This document shows, piece by piece, positions 15,963 through 24,716 of a DNA stretch of 64,000 bases (the first letter of the stretch is position 1; each line of letters begins with the position of its first letter). The position numbers and the translations under genes were made by a program. Below the pieces are notes generated by a model, which was not told the DNA's origin, made no database searches, and saw only the letters and a list, made by a program, of their open reading frames with translations. The DNA is taken from contig CBFICB010000001.1 in NCBI GenBank assembly GCA_965661005.1, positions 372,001-436,000 of the forward strand. The letters are read 5' to 3'. The stretch comes from UBA5109 sp965661005. Lineage in GTDB: Bacteria > Pseudomonadota > Gammaproteobacteria > Pseudomonadales > Pseudohongiellaceae.

Positions 15963-16913
15963 TCATTCTTTTTCATCCCAAAGGTATTCATAAGTATAGG
16001 GCCCTCCCCAAATTTTACCGTTCAAGAGACGATAGTGCTGATCAAGAGCTTTAATTTTGATCATTTCCTCATCTGTAAGACGAAGGTCCGAGGCTGCAAA
16101 ATTCTCTTCCATACGCTGGACTTTTACGGATTTTGGAATGACTGCAGTACCACGCTGGATTCCCCAGGCCAGTAATACTTGTGCGGCAGTGGCATTATGA
16201 GCAGCGGCAATTTCCTGTATTACTGGTTGTTCCAGAGGAGTGGGGCTGCCTTCATCCTGAAAAAAAGCAGGTCGATCTGCCGAGCCTAGGGGAGCATAGG
16301 CGGTTAATTTAATATTTTCTGAATCACAATAAATTTTTAAATCGTCCTGCTGTAGCAGGGGATGTAATTCTACCTGGTTCATTTCTGGTTTAATGCGACT
16401 CAGGGCTACCAGATTTTTTAGTTTTGGGACGCTGAAGTTGGATACCCCAATGTGTTTTATGAGTCCGGCATTGACACAGGTTTCCATAGCTTCCCAGGTT
16501 TCAATGATAGGGAGCTGTTCCAAACTTAAATAATCATCATCTGATTGGGGAAAGCCAACGCCTGGTTTTACGGCAACAGGCCAGTGAATTAAATACAGGT
16601 CCAGATAATCGAGTTGTAAATTAAGCAGGGTTTTTTTCAAAGCAGGTAATACATCTTCTGCTTGGTGTGCATTATTCCAGAGCTTTGATGTAAGCCATAA
16701 CTCCTTCCGAGTCACTTCTTTGGCTGTGATTGCTTCGCTAAGTGCTTCTCCTATTCCAGCTTCATTGCCATAAACAGCCGCACAATCCAGATGACGATAA
16801 CCAATATTAAAGGCCTGTTTAATAACGGGTTTGATGGTCTGGTTATCCGACTTCCAGGTGCCCAGGCCCAGCATAGGCATCTGATCGCCATTGTTAAAAT
16901 TAAAAGTCTGCAT
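15963..16913 (-). CDS. Aldo/keto reductase
   Basis: A 316-residue NAD(P)H-dependent aldo/keto reductase, a soluble (alpha/beta)8 barrel. The catalytic tetrad is visible as Asp43, Tyr48, Lys77 and His110 (HLDCAAVYGNE, LTSKLWNN, YLIHWPV). The cofactor-binding C-terminal stretch IPKSVKVQRMEENFAA is also present. The sequence resembles the AKR group that includes alcohol and aldose reductases. No signal peptide. It is leftward, 92 bp before the VOC gene. The substrate cannot be named; carbonyl detoxification is a reasonable guess. Confidence 0.93.
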   Translation of the reverse strand: MQTFNFNNGDQMPMLGLGTWKSDNQTIKPVIKQAFNIGYRHLDCAAVYGNEAGIGEALSEAITAKEVTRKELWLTSKLWNNAHQAEDVLPALKKTLLNLQLDYLDLYLIHWPVAVKPGVGFPQSDDDYLSLEQLPIIETWEAMETCVNAGLIKHIGVSNFSVPKLKNLVALSRIKPEMNQVELHPLLQQDDLKIYCDSENIKLTAYAPLGSADRPAFFQDEGSPTPLEQPVIQEIAAAHNATAAQVLLAWGIQRGTAVIPKSVKVQRMEENFAASDLRLTDEEMIKIKALDQHYRLLNGKIWGGPYTYEYLWDEKE

Positions 16914-17145
16914 TGTTTACCCCTGTTGTTAGTCTAATTAATGAGTTAATGTTTGGCGCTTTATTTTAAATAAGTTTACAAGAATCAGCTTTTAACCAAT
17001 AGGCATACAATAAGTTAAAATTTTATTTTTATGTGTTATTAGGTGTTGGGTAGATAAATATGAGCAGCTTCACTTCTTCAGTAAAATCCGTAATACTTGA
17101 AAAGTGTTTTAGAATCTTTCTGTTAAATAAATACTCGACAATATT

Positions 17146-17508
17146 ATGAAAAAATTAACATTCCTCACTCTACTTAGCTTTATGGCACTTGGCCTTGTTT
17201 CCTGTGGCTCTGAAGAAGCAGCTTCTCCAACCACATCAGCGTCTGCAGGCACTGAACCTTCAACGCAGTCTTCAGCAACTTCAGCGGCAACTACAGCAGC
17301 AAATGAAGCATTGGAGAGCGCTCAGGCCGAAGCAGATAATATGGTTGAACAAGCTGAAGAAATGCTGGATGAAACTGTGGTTGCAGCCGAAGCACGAATG
17401 GATGAAGCCATGGAGCAGGTTGAAAATACGACCGAAGAATTAGCAGATGATACAGAAGAAGAAGCACGAGAAGCCCTTAACGACGGACTGAATAGTCTTC
17501 TAAACTAA
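17146..17508 (+). CDS. Small Ala/Glu-rich lipoprotein
   Basis: A 120-residue lipoprotein. The signal peptide ends in the lipobox LVSC (residues 17-20), followed by a Ser/Thr/Ala-rich linker. A long, highly acidic helical stretch (EALESAQAEADNMVEQAEEM, repeated in a heptad-like way) then runs to about residue 110 and probably forms a coiled coil. No enzyme domain. It may be a small envelope spacer or Lpp-like structural protein. It is 29 bp before the hydrolase gene on the same strand, so possibly co-transcribed. Confidence 0.7.
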   Translation: MKKLTFLTLLSFMALGLVSCGSEEAASPTTSASAGTEPSTQSSATSAATTAANEALESAQAEADNMVEQAEEMLDETVVAAEARMDEAMEQVENTTEELADDTEEEAREALNDGLNSLLN

Positions 17509-17537
17509 ATTATTGATAATAAAAGAAGGATAAAAAT

Positions 17538-18257
17538 ATGACGACCTATGTTTTAGTTCATGGCGCCTGGCATGGTGCCTGGTGTTGGAATGAAGTGGTG
17601 CCTGGCCTTAAGGCTGCCGGCCATAATGTAATCACTCCTGAATTACCAGGTTCTGGTGCTGATTCAACCCCTGCGAATGAAGTGACTTTGGAAGCCTATG
17701 CCAATAAGTTGGTTGAAGTGCTTGACCAACAGGATGAAAAAGTCGTCATGCTTGGCCATTCAATGGGTGGTCTTGCTATCACAGCAGCGGCTGAACTACG
17801 TCCAGAAAAAGTAGGCGCCCTGGTTTACCTTTCCGGGTTTTTACCGCAGTCAGGTCAATCTCTGTTGTCACTGGAAGAGTCAAATCCGCATTCATCTGTG
17901 CCGCCAGCATTAATCCCTTCTGAAGATGGTGTGACTGGCACACTGAAGGCAGAACTGGTTAGAGATCTTTTTTATCATGATTGCAGTGATGAAGATGTTG
18001 AATATGCTGTTACTCACCATCATGCTCAGGCATTAGCCCCTCTGGCGACCCCAGTGACTATTACTGAAGAAAATTTCGGATCTGTTCCATGCTATTACAT
18101 TCTTCTTACGGAAGATCGGGCGATACACCCTGAGATGCAACGTCAGATGATTGATGCATCACCCTGTAAAGAGGTGTTTGAAATTGCTTCCAGTCATTCT
18201 CCTTTTTACTCAAAAAAGGAAGAGCTTATTGAGACCTTGCAAAAGATAAGTGCTTAA
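17538..18257 (+). CDS. Alpha/beta hydrolase of the plant-esterase/hydroxynitrile-lyase-like group
   Basis: A 239-residue cytoplasmic alpha/beta hydrolase. It begins TTYVLVHGAWHGAWCWNEV, typical of the EstC/salicylate-methylesterase/hydroxynitrile-lyase-like group. The catalytic triad appears as Ser75 (GHSMGG), Asp193 (LLTEDRAI) and His220 (ASSHSPF). It likely hydrolyses a small ester; some relatives are hydroxynitrile lyases, which is of interest given the nitrile hydratase at 39 kb, but no link is shown. A ribosome-binding site AGAAGGA precedes the ATG. Confidence 0.88.
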   Translation: MTTYVLVHGAWHGAWCWNEVVPGLKAAGHNVITPELPGSGADSTPANEVTLEAYANKLVEVLDQQDEKVVMLGHSMGGLAITAAAELRPEKVGALVYLSGFLPQSGQSLLSLEESNPHSSVPPALIPSEDGVTGTLKAELVRDLFYHDCSDEDVEYAVTHHHAQALAPLATPVTITEENFGSVPCYYILLTEDRAIHPEMQRQMIDASPCKEVFEIASSHSPFYSKKEELIETLQKISA

Positions 18258-18323
18258 AATTTTGCTGATTCTCTTGAGTTATTAGAGTTTTTAGAAAACT
18301 AAAAGTTGGAATTGTCTAAGAGT

Positions 18324-18364
18324 AAAAAAGCCCAGAATTGTTAACACAAGGCTGGGCTTTTTTA
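18324..18364. terminator. Bidirectional Rho-independent terminator
   Basis: The inverted repeat AAAAAAGCCCAG / CTGGGCTTTTTT, with a 16-nt loop, gives a GC-rich stem flanked by A and T runs, so it can end transcription from both sides. It lies exactly between the convergent hydrolase (ending 18257) and FAH gene (ending 18376). Confidence 0.9.
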
Positions 18365-18375
18365 TTTGCAAAAAT

Positions 18376-19170
18376 TTAGACAACAGTGACTTCGATTTCA
18401 CCCAGGCCGTCAATTCCGACTCGAACAACATCTCCTTTATAAATTAGGCCAATGCCTTCCGGGGTGCCAGACATGATGATGTCTCCCGCAGTCAGTTCAT
18501 AATATTGCGAAAGAATGGCGATGCCTTGCGGCACAGACCAGCGTTGTAAGGCCAGATCAGAGTCCTGTTTGATTTCGCCATTCACGCTTAACCAAATGCG
18601 TCCGGTAACAGCATGGCCATAAGTTTCCACTGGGTAGAGTGGTCCGCAGGGAGCGGAATTGTCGAATGACTTGCTAATCGCCCAGGGTCTTTCCAGCCGT
18701 TGAGCTTCATGTTGTAAATCTTCTCGCGTCATATCAAGACCAATACCATAGGCATAGACATGATCTAAAGCCTCTGCTTCGCTGATATTTGTGCCGCCAC
18801 TTTTTAATGCAACAACCATCTCACCTTCATATCTTAATTCCTGCGTCATTGGCGGGTAAGGAAAAGGCTCTCGACTATCGACCACGGCATCACGCGGCTT
18901 GATAAAGAAAAAAGGTGGGTTCACATCAGGGTCATCACCGGATTCAAAGGCATGGGCGCGATAGTTTCTGCCAAGACAAAAAACTCGTCGCACTGGAAAG
19001 CGTGCTGAGTAGCCAAAAATTTCCATCGAGGTAGTAGCAGGAGGCTCTATTACATACTCTGTTTCCTGAGCAATAGCAGGTTTGATATTTGTCCCTAGTA
19101 CAGCAGCCCCGGCAGCGATGGCGCTTCCCGTTAAAAATTGACGGCGTGCTTCTTGTTTATTGTTTTTCAT
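18376..19170 (-). CDS. Tat-exported fumarylacetoacetate hydrolase-family protein
   Basis: A 264-residue FAH-superfamily protein with an N-terminal Tat signal. The twin-arginine motif ARRQFLTG at about residues 8-15 is followed by the hydrophobic AIAAGAAVLGT, with cleavage after AIAQ. The FAH domain starts near residue 55 with VFCLGRNYRAHAFESG and continues with PPFFFIKPRDAVV, then RYEGEMVVAL and DMTREDLQHEA. The metal-binding acidic residues appear present. Relatives open fumarylpyruvate-type rings or hydrolyse C-C bonds and are nearly always cytoplasmic. Tat export after folding suits a metalloenzyme working in the periplasm. Confidence 0.87.
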   Translation of the reverse strand: MKNNKQEARRQFLTGSAIAAGAAVLGTNIKPAIAQETEYVIEPPATTSMEIFGYSARFPVRRVFCLGRNYRAHAFESGDDPDVNPPFFFIKPRDAVVDSREPFPYPPMTQELRYEGEMVVALKSGGTNISEAEALDHVYAYGIGLDMTREDLQHEAQRLERPWAISKSFDNSAPCGPLYPVETYGHAVTGRIWLSVNGEIKQDSDLALQRWSVPQGIAILSQYYELTAGDIIMSGTPEGIGLIYKGDVVRVGIDGLGEIEVTVV

Positions 19171-19235
19171 TGCTCGTTCCTTTTCATCATAAGCTTAAAA
19201 AAATTTTACACCACTACTTATAGTCTTCTTAGAGT

Positions 19236-20306
19236 TTATAAACCTCTGGCAAGCAGATCAATGGCAAAAATTTCAACATCTCTTATGGATACGCCAAACA
19301 GGGTTTGTTTATTGGGCCCGCCAATCGATACAGAAATCATACTGCGGGGAGTAGATATGTATCCAAGAATTTCTCCTTCATCGTCAATCACCCAGACACC
19401 ACCATTGCCTGTAACATAGATTCGCCCTTGATTATCAACCACCATGCCATCACCACCAGCCCAGGCAAATTGACGCTCGTTGGCCAATGAACCATCGGTC
19501 TGGACATCATAAGCAACAAGGCCGCCCGAGGGTTCAGGAGCACCAGCGGGGACGGTTAATCCAGCAGGGGGAGAGGCATCAGGTAAACGCCCGGTCACAT
19601 ATAGCGTATTGCCATCGGGGCTTAAGGCCAGACCATTGCCACCATTAACGCCATAGCGGCCAGTGACGACGCCTTGTGGGTTAACGTAATAAACCCCGCC
19701 CATGGTCATATACATGCCGCCATTAGCATCAGCAATCATGTCATTCAATACTCCAGTGGTGAGGCATTCCAGAGGTTCTCCGTTCATGGTGTTAGCAAAA
19801 AGCTGGCGAGGTTCTACTTGCCAGATGCCTCTATTAAGCGCGCGTTCGCCTACATAAAGCGTGCCATCTGGCGCCATTGCCAGGGCTCCACCGGTATAGG
19901 TGTCTGTTGCAACAAGTTCCACTATGCCATCCAGCCTTACTTTTAGTATCTGACTTTTGTCATTTTGGGCTACGAGCACACCGTCCTCAACGCCAATGGG
20001 GCTGTCGGCATTATTTCCTGTATCTGTCCATAGCTTGCGCCAACGTGCGTTGGCAGCAATAACACCGGGGATGCCACTAATGGTGTAATCGCCTGGGCTT
20101 GGCGCAGTTCTTCCGCCTCGACGAGTTCTTGGTTCGGGCATTGCAGGGTCACTGCAATATTGATTAACCCAGGCTGTTCTGGCGGGGTCTGGACCGGCCT
20201 GAACACCAGGTGTACGGTCAGGATCAACAGGCTGTTGCTGGGCGAATACAGGTAAAGTAATAATTGTGAAAAGTGTGAAAGCTGTTTTTATTATTATTTT
20301 CATCAT
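19236..20306 (-). CDS. Exported SMP-30/gluconolactonase-like beta-propeller protein
   Basis: A 356-residue protein with a Sec signal peptide (IIIKTAFTLFTIITLPVFAQ, cleavage near residue 22). A six-bladed propeller of the SMP-30/gluconolactonase/strictosidine-synthase-like type follows. Repeated blade motifs are APDGTLYVGERAL, LNDMIADANGGMYMTMGGVY, LALSPDGNTLYVTGR and MVVDNQGRIYVTGNGGVWVI. Such proteins are Ca2+- or Zn2+-dependent lactonases; the substrate is unknown. It lies 65 bp upstream of the FAH gene on the same strand, suggesting a pathway in which lactone opening and a FAH-type step happen outside the cytoplasm. Confidence 0.82.
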   Translation of the reverse strand: MMKIIIKTAFTLFTIITLPVFAQQQPVDPDRTPGVQAGPDPARTAWVNQYCSDPAMPEPRTRRGGRTAPSPGDYTISGIPGVIAANARWRKLWTDTGNNADSPIGVEDGVLVAQNDKSQILKVRLDGIVELVATDTYTGGALAMAPDGTLYVGERALNRGIWQVEPRQLFANTMNGEPLECLTTGVLNDMIADANGGMYMTMGGVYYVNPQGVVTGRYGVNGGNGLALSPDGNTLYVTGRLPDASPPAGLTVPAGAPEPSGGLVAYDVQTDGSLANERQFAWAGGDGMVVDNQGRIYVTGNGGVWVIDDEGEILGYISTPRSMISVSIGGPNKQTLFGVSIRDVEIFAIDLLARGL

Positions 20307-20348
20307 GACCTCTCAGGGACCTGGATTGAAGAAAGTCAGTTTGTTTCA

Positions 20349-22346
20349 TTAAAAACCGATTGCTGTGTCATCACCAAAATCACTGGCGCCACCAGTCATG
20401 GTGCCATATTCCTGATTAAAGAGAATGGCTGTAATAGGGCCAGAGGTCTTTTCCCTGAACTCAAGTTCATAGCCCATGCGGATCAGGGTTCTTAAGACCA
20501 GTGTGTCCATATCGCTGCGCATAACAATCCGACCGGGCTGGCTGAAGTGATCACCAAAGGAGCTGTGGAGCTGATAACTTTCAAAATTAGCGGCTTCGGT
20601 TGCCTGCTGAACATCCATGCCGAATTCCACAATATTCAGAAAGAACTGCAATAGCCATTGGTCCTGACCATCACCGCCTTGAACAGAAAAAGCCATGTAG
20701 GGCTTGCCGTCTTTTAAAGCGATACTGGGTGAAAGAGTTGCTCTGGGTCGTTTACCTGGTTCGAGCGTGTTATAGGGGCTGCGTTTTTCCGAGAGCTCAA
20801 AACTTTGCATACGTTGCGATAAACTCATGCCAGTAGAGCCAGCAATAAAAGCTGGCATCCATGCTCCGCTGGGAGTGATCGATACAACCCAACCATCTTC
20901 ATCAGCTGCCTGGATGGATGTTGTGCCAGCATGAAAGCCTTCGTCATGACTCATGATGCTGACGACATTGCCATTGCCATCAGCTTGGCTTATTTCATTG
21001 GGTGGGCTAATAGGATCGACATTATTAATGGCAAGGCTGTTTTCATTATTGCTTTTATTAATACCGGCAGCATTCCATTGGGGTTCGATATTAGCTTCCC
21101 AGTTTTCTAGATACCGCAAGAAAGGATTTGGCTCATCATCCTGATAAGGGTAAGGATTGCCAGGGCCAATATTGGTTTGATTGCGGCGAGGATCTATCAG
21201 GGCGGCTCGATCACGGGCATAATCTTTTGAGAGCAAACCAGCAATCGGCTCTTCTGGTGGAAAGTAGGGATCACCATAATAAAAATCTCGATCGGCAAAG
21301 GCCAGATTCATCACTTGATAAAGGGTATGAATATATTCAGCACTGTTGTATCCCATTCTTTGTAAATCCATGCCTTCAAGCATATTTAACATTTGTAACA
21401 TGACAGGGCCCTGAACCCAGCTATTCAATTTAAAGACTTCGATGCCTTTATAAGTCGTTGATACAGGCTCTTCTAAATATACCTGCCAGTTATCCAGATC
21501 TTCCATAGTAAATAGTCCACCTGCTGCCTGGCTGGCCCTAACAATTTCTTCAGCGATATCTCCCCGATAAAAGCGATCATAGGCAGCCATAATGGCTTCT
21601 TTTCGACTTGCGCCATTAGCCAAGGCTGTCTGCTCTGCTTCAAGCAGTTTATTTAGAGTCGATTCTAAATCTTCCTGTACAAAGAGCTGACCAGGGTAGG
21701 GTGCCGACCAGTTTCTGGGATTTGCAGGGTCAAAATTAGGTAGCATGACCCGAGCAGTATCGGGCCAGATTCTTAGAAACTGCTTATCATACTCAATTCG
21801 CTCAGCTTGGATTTGCTCAATGGCATAACCTCTGGCCATTTCTATCGAAGGCGCCAGTATTTCAGACAGACTCATAGTGCCATATTCAGCCAACATTACC
21901 ATCAGACCGCCTGGAGTGCCGGGAGTGACGGCTGCCAGAGGACCGTAATCAGGGGGAGTTCTGTAATTCAGGTTTTGGAAGTATTCCGGTGTGGCGCCAG
22001 ATGGGGCGGCACCTAAGGCATTGATAGCGTGAACTTCGCCAGTATTAGGGTTGTGAATTAAGGCTTGAGTCTCACCGCCCCAACCCATGGTGTCCCAGAT
22101 TGTTGCAGACGCGGCAAGCATGGCGCTGGCAGCATCAACCGCATTGCCGCCTTGAGCAAAAATCATACTGCCAACGGATACTGATAAAGGTTTGCCGGCA
22201 GCGGCCATCCAATGATTGCCATGCGCAGGAGGTTTGTTGGAATGTTGTGGTTCCTGGGCAAATAATGAATTATAGGAGGCGAGTAGAAGGCTGCTGACTA
22301 AGCAAAAATGAGTAAAGGCTTTTTGAATACAGTTTTTCTTGGTCAT
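20349..22346 (-). CDS. Gamma-glutamyltransferase family protein (exported)
   Basis: A 665-residue Ntn hydrolase of the gamma-glutamyltranspeptidase family with a signal peptide (FCLVSSLLLASYNSLFAQE). The N-terminal region has MIFAQGGNAVDAASAMLAAS and GWGGETQALIHNP. The autoprocessing site is most likely at Thr475 or Thr476, in AGTTSIQAADEDGWVVS, giving a large and a small subunit. The small subunit holds LEPGKRPRATLSPSIALKDG and SVQGGDGQDQW. Members cleave gamma-glutamyl bonds of glutathione-like compounds or act as acylases in the periplasm. It is longer than E. coli Ggt (580), mainly through an insert near residues 380-450, and more like Ggt-like acylases. Confidence 0.9.
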   Translation of the reverse strand: MTKKNCIQKAFTHFCLVSSLLLASYNSLFAQEPQHSNKPPAHGNHWMAAAGKPLSVSVGSMIFAQGGNAVDAASAMLAASATIWDTMGWGGETQALIHNPNTGEVHAINALGAAPSGATPEYFQNLNYRTPPDYGPLAAVTPGTPGGLMVMLAEYGTMSLSEILAPSIEMARGYAIEQIQAERIEYDKQFLRIWPDTARVMLPNFDPANPRNWSAPYPGQLFVQEDLESTLNKLLEAEQTALANGASRKEAIMAAYDRFYRGDIAEEIVRASQAAGGLFTMEDLDNWQVYLEEPVSTTYKGIEVFKLNSWVQGPVMLQMLNMLEGMDLQRMGYNSAEYIHTLYQVMNLAFADRDFYYGDPYFPPEEPIAGLLSKDYARDRAALIDPRRNQTNIGPGNPYPYQDDEPNPFLRYLENWEANIEPQWNAAGINKSNNENSLAINNVDPISPPNEISQADGNGNVVSIMSHDEGFHAGTTSIQAADEDGWVVSITPSGAWMPAFIAGSTGMSLSQRMQSFELSEKRSPYNTLEPGKRPRATLSPSIALKDGKPYMAFSVQGGDGQDQWLLQFFLNIVEFGMDVQQATEAANFESYQLHSSFGDHFSQPGRIVMRSDMDTLVLRTLIRMGYELEFREKTSGPITAILFNQEYGTMTGGASDFGDDTAIGF

Positions 22347-22383
22347 GCCTTAGCATTTTTGAATGATGACTGGATAGACAACT

Positions 22384-23928
22384 TTACTCTTCAGCCGGGT
22401 TCATTTCCACTGTAACTTTAAAAGCGCCTACTTCACCGAAGCGGTCCTGTTCAATTACCTGAGTGCCTTCTTCAAACTTGAATCTGACATTGCGATAACT
22501 GTGGCCGCCGTGTTCGCGTGACGCTTCTACATGTAATAGATAATCGCCCGGCTGGATAAGCTTTCCCGAGTCATCGCGGCCGTCCCAAACTAATTGATAT
22601 TCGCCTGGTCCGCGTGTGGGGCGGGTAACATTAATTCTCTCCACAGTTGAGCGGCGACCGACAAAGCGCCACCAGCGTTGATTACTACCTGCCCATCGCT
22701 GCTCACCACCAAAAAGAATTAAGTTCTTGATAGGCTGGTTATTCATGGTACTGACCCAAATAGCCACATAGGGTCTTTCATAGCCACGCCCGTCTTGAGA
22801 GGGGATTGAATAATCCAGGGTCAATTTGAAATCAGCATTGGAGAGGAGCAACAACTCCTTGCTTAAATATTTATTCCAGCCGGATGAGCTGCGTTGTGCA
22901 CCGCTTTCATCAACTAATAAAGCGTCAACACCGGGCAAAGCCTCTACGGTTGTTAGGGCATCGGCGATAGACAGTGCCGAGAGTGTTGTCGCTATTGCAT
23001 CAGCTGTAATGGCATTGTCAGCAATCACAACGGCATACAGGCCGCTAAACACAGGCCAGCCCGTTTGAGGAGTGAAGATATGGCTGAATTCACGCATTAA
23101 AATTTGACGCTTACGACTATTGTGCCCACTGGTAGCAACCGCTTTGGAACCTAGTGAAATACTGGTAATAAAATCACCATTATCAGCAGTGGCTTCCGGG
23201 TTGGCGACCATGACTTGCCATCCGTCTGAATCCGGCGGGACTCCCCAATAGGATGCATCACCACCAATATCGACTTTAATGCCGGTTGCCTCTGGGATCT
23301 CATTTCTTAATACGGTCATAGCACTGTCAATAATATAACCCTTGGCCAGTCCGGAGGGGTCCAGCTTGATGCCTTCTCCTAGTTGTATTTGGTTTTGCTC
23401 AGCATTAATGAGCAGCTCCGCTCTGTTGGCATTACGAGCTATTGGGCTAAGGTCCTGGCGGCTCGGAACCTGCTGTGTTTCCTCTGCCTCATCCCAGAAA
23501 TCAACAACCGCACCCAGGCGACAGGAGAAATTACCTTCAGTTTGACGAAACCATTCTTCACAGGAACTAATAACATCGATTAAAGCTGGCGATGCTGAGT
23601 CAGTGCTCATGGAAGCGTTTAACTGCATGAGTTCACTAGTCTCATCATAATTAGTAAGCATTTGTTCCAGGCGAGCAATTTCAGCAACGGCAGCTTCAAT
23701 GGCGGCGTCTGTATTAGTTTGATCAGGCGCATACACCGTAATATCAAGAGAAGTGCCTAATACGCCATCATAATGCTGACTGACTTCCTGAGCCTGAGAG
23801 ACATTCATCACCCCCAAGTTGAGAACAAAGGATGCCATCAGCATAAAAATACTTGATAATGCTCGACCTCTTATGAGAGGCACTCTGAACTGAAGAAGGC
23901 GGTTAACGTTGTGTTTAAGTTGACTCAT
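22384..23928 (-). CDS. Exported ApbE flavin transferase fused to a DUF2271 domain
   Basis: A 514-residue protein with a long N-terminal signal (SIFMLMASFVLNLGVMNVSQAQ, cleavage near 46). Residues 50-330 are an ApbE FAD:protein FMN transferase domain. It has VSQHYDGVLGTSLDITVYAP, KLDPSGLAKGYIIDSAM, KVDIGGDASYWG, and SGHNSRKRQILMREFSHIFT with the catalytic-region IFTPQTGWPV and a later ITADAIATTLSALS. Residues about 355-510 are a DUF2271 domain, known as a partner or fusion of ApbE in flavinylation systems. ApbE attaches FMN to a threonine of target proteins using Mg2+. It is divergent from a PepSY-type membrane protein with 120 bp between the starts; together they look like a periplasmic flavin electron-transfer module. 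Confidence 0.88.
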   Translation of the reverse strand: MSQLKHNVNRLLQFRVPLIRGRALSSIFMLMASFVLNLGVMNVSQAQEVSQHYDGVLGTSLDITVYAPDQTNTDAAIEAAVAEIARLEQMLTNYDETSELMQLNASMSTDSASPALIDVISSCEEWFRQTEGNFSCRLGAVVDFWDEAEETQQVPSRQDLSPIARNANRAELLINAEQNQIQLGEGIKLDPSGLAKGYIIDSAMTVLRNEIPEATGIKVDIGGDASYWGVPPDSDGWQVMVANPEATADNGDFITSISLGSKAVATSGHNSRKRQILMREFSHIFTPQTGWPVFSGLYAVVIADNAITADAIATTLSALSIADALTTVEALPGVDALLVDESGAQRSSSGWNKYLSKELLLLSNADFKLTLDYSIPSQDGRGYERPYVAIWVSTMNNQPIKNLILFGGEQRWAGSNQRWWRFVGRRSTVERINVTRPTRGPGEYQLVWDGRDDSGKLIQPGDYLLHVEASREHGGHSYRNVRFKFEEGTQVIEQDRFGEVGAFKVTVEMNPAEE

Positions 23929-24048
23929 AGGTTTTTCTTACAATGAATTTTGTAAGCATTTTAAATAGTGTCAGGCAATGATGTAAGTCAATTCATATTC
24001 TTTTCACAGTTGATTATTACGCTAGGCCTTTTTTTAAAAAGAAGAATT

Positions 24049-24642
24049 ATGACAATAAACCGTAATTTAGTGAATTGGTCGCGGACCGTTCATGTTTATC
24101 TCTCAATCGCTTTACTCATCGTACTGGTATTCTTTTCAATTACCGGCATTACTTTAAATCACGCTGAAACCATGACAGCAGAACCTGAGACTGAGGTGAT
24201 CACTTTGGACACTCTGCCTGATCTGCCGCTTGATGATAACGGTATGATTTTTGACTCACCAGAACTTGCCGAATATGTAAGAAGTGAATTTGGTATCAGG
24301 CTGGAATTTGCTAGTCTTATTATTGAAGATCCATTTGTCACGATAGAATATGATGGGCCTGGTCTTCAGGCTTTAGTTGAAATTGATCAGGGTTTAGGTG
24401 AAGTCTATGCGGAAACGACCCACTATGGCCTGATAGCGGTTTTAAATGATCTTCACAAGGGACGTTATACGCATATAGTCTGGAATGCGCTGATTGATAT
24501 CAGTGCGATTATTTTAGTCATTTTTTCTCTGGCAGGCTTTGTATTATTGCTACCAAATAAATATCGGTTCAGAAAAGTCGCTAAATATTCTTTCTTTGGT
24601 ATCCTTATTTCTGTTGCCGCCTATTTCCTTGCGACACTTTAA
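24049..24642 (+). CDS. PepSY-associated transmembrane protein
   Basis: A 197-residue membrane protein from the ATG at 24049, chosen because GAAGAA gives a ribosome-binding site and the family N-terminus (NRNLVNWSRTVHVYLSIALL) begins there. An upstream ATG at 23968 would add 27 unlikely residues. One N-terminal helix (about 13-38) ends in the family pattern FSITGITLNHAE. A periplasmic domain with PepSY-like strands spans about 45-130. A C-terminal hairpin of two helices follows (NDLHKGRYTHIVWNALIDIS and after). Such proteins pair with ApbE and FMN-carrying domains in extracytoplasmic electron transfer; the conserved His pairs could bind heme. It is divergent from the ApbE-DUF2271 gene. Confidence 0.78.
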   Translation: MTINRNLVNWSRTVHVYLSIALLIVLVFFSITGITLNHAETMTAEPETEVITLDTLPDLPLDDNGMIFDSPELAEYVRSEFGIRLEFASLIIEDPFVTIEYDGPGLQALVEIDQGLGEVYAETTHYGLIAVLNDLHKGRYTHIVWNALIDISAIILVIFSLAGFVLLLPNKYRFRKVAKYSFFGILISVAAYFLATL

Positions 24643-24716
24643 TTATTTAACACTATCCAGCTTTTCAAATTTCTGCTCAGAAAAAAGTTGATTTCAGAAT
24701 GATCGATAAGATACTG

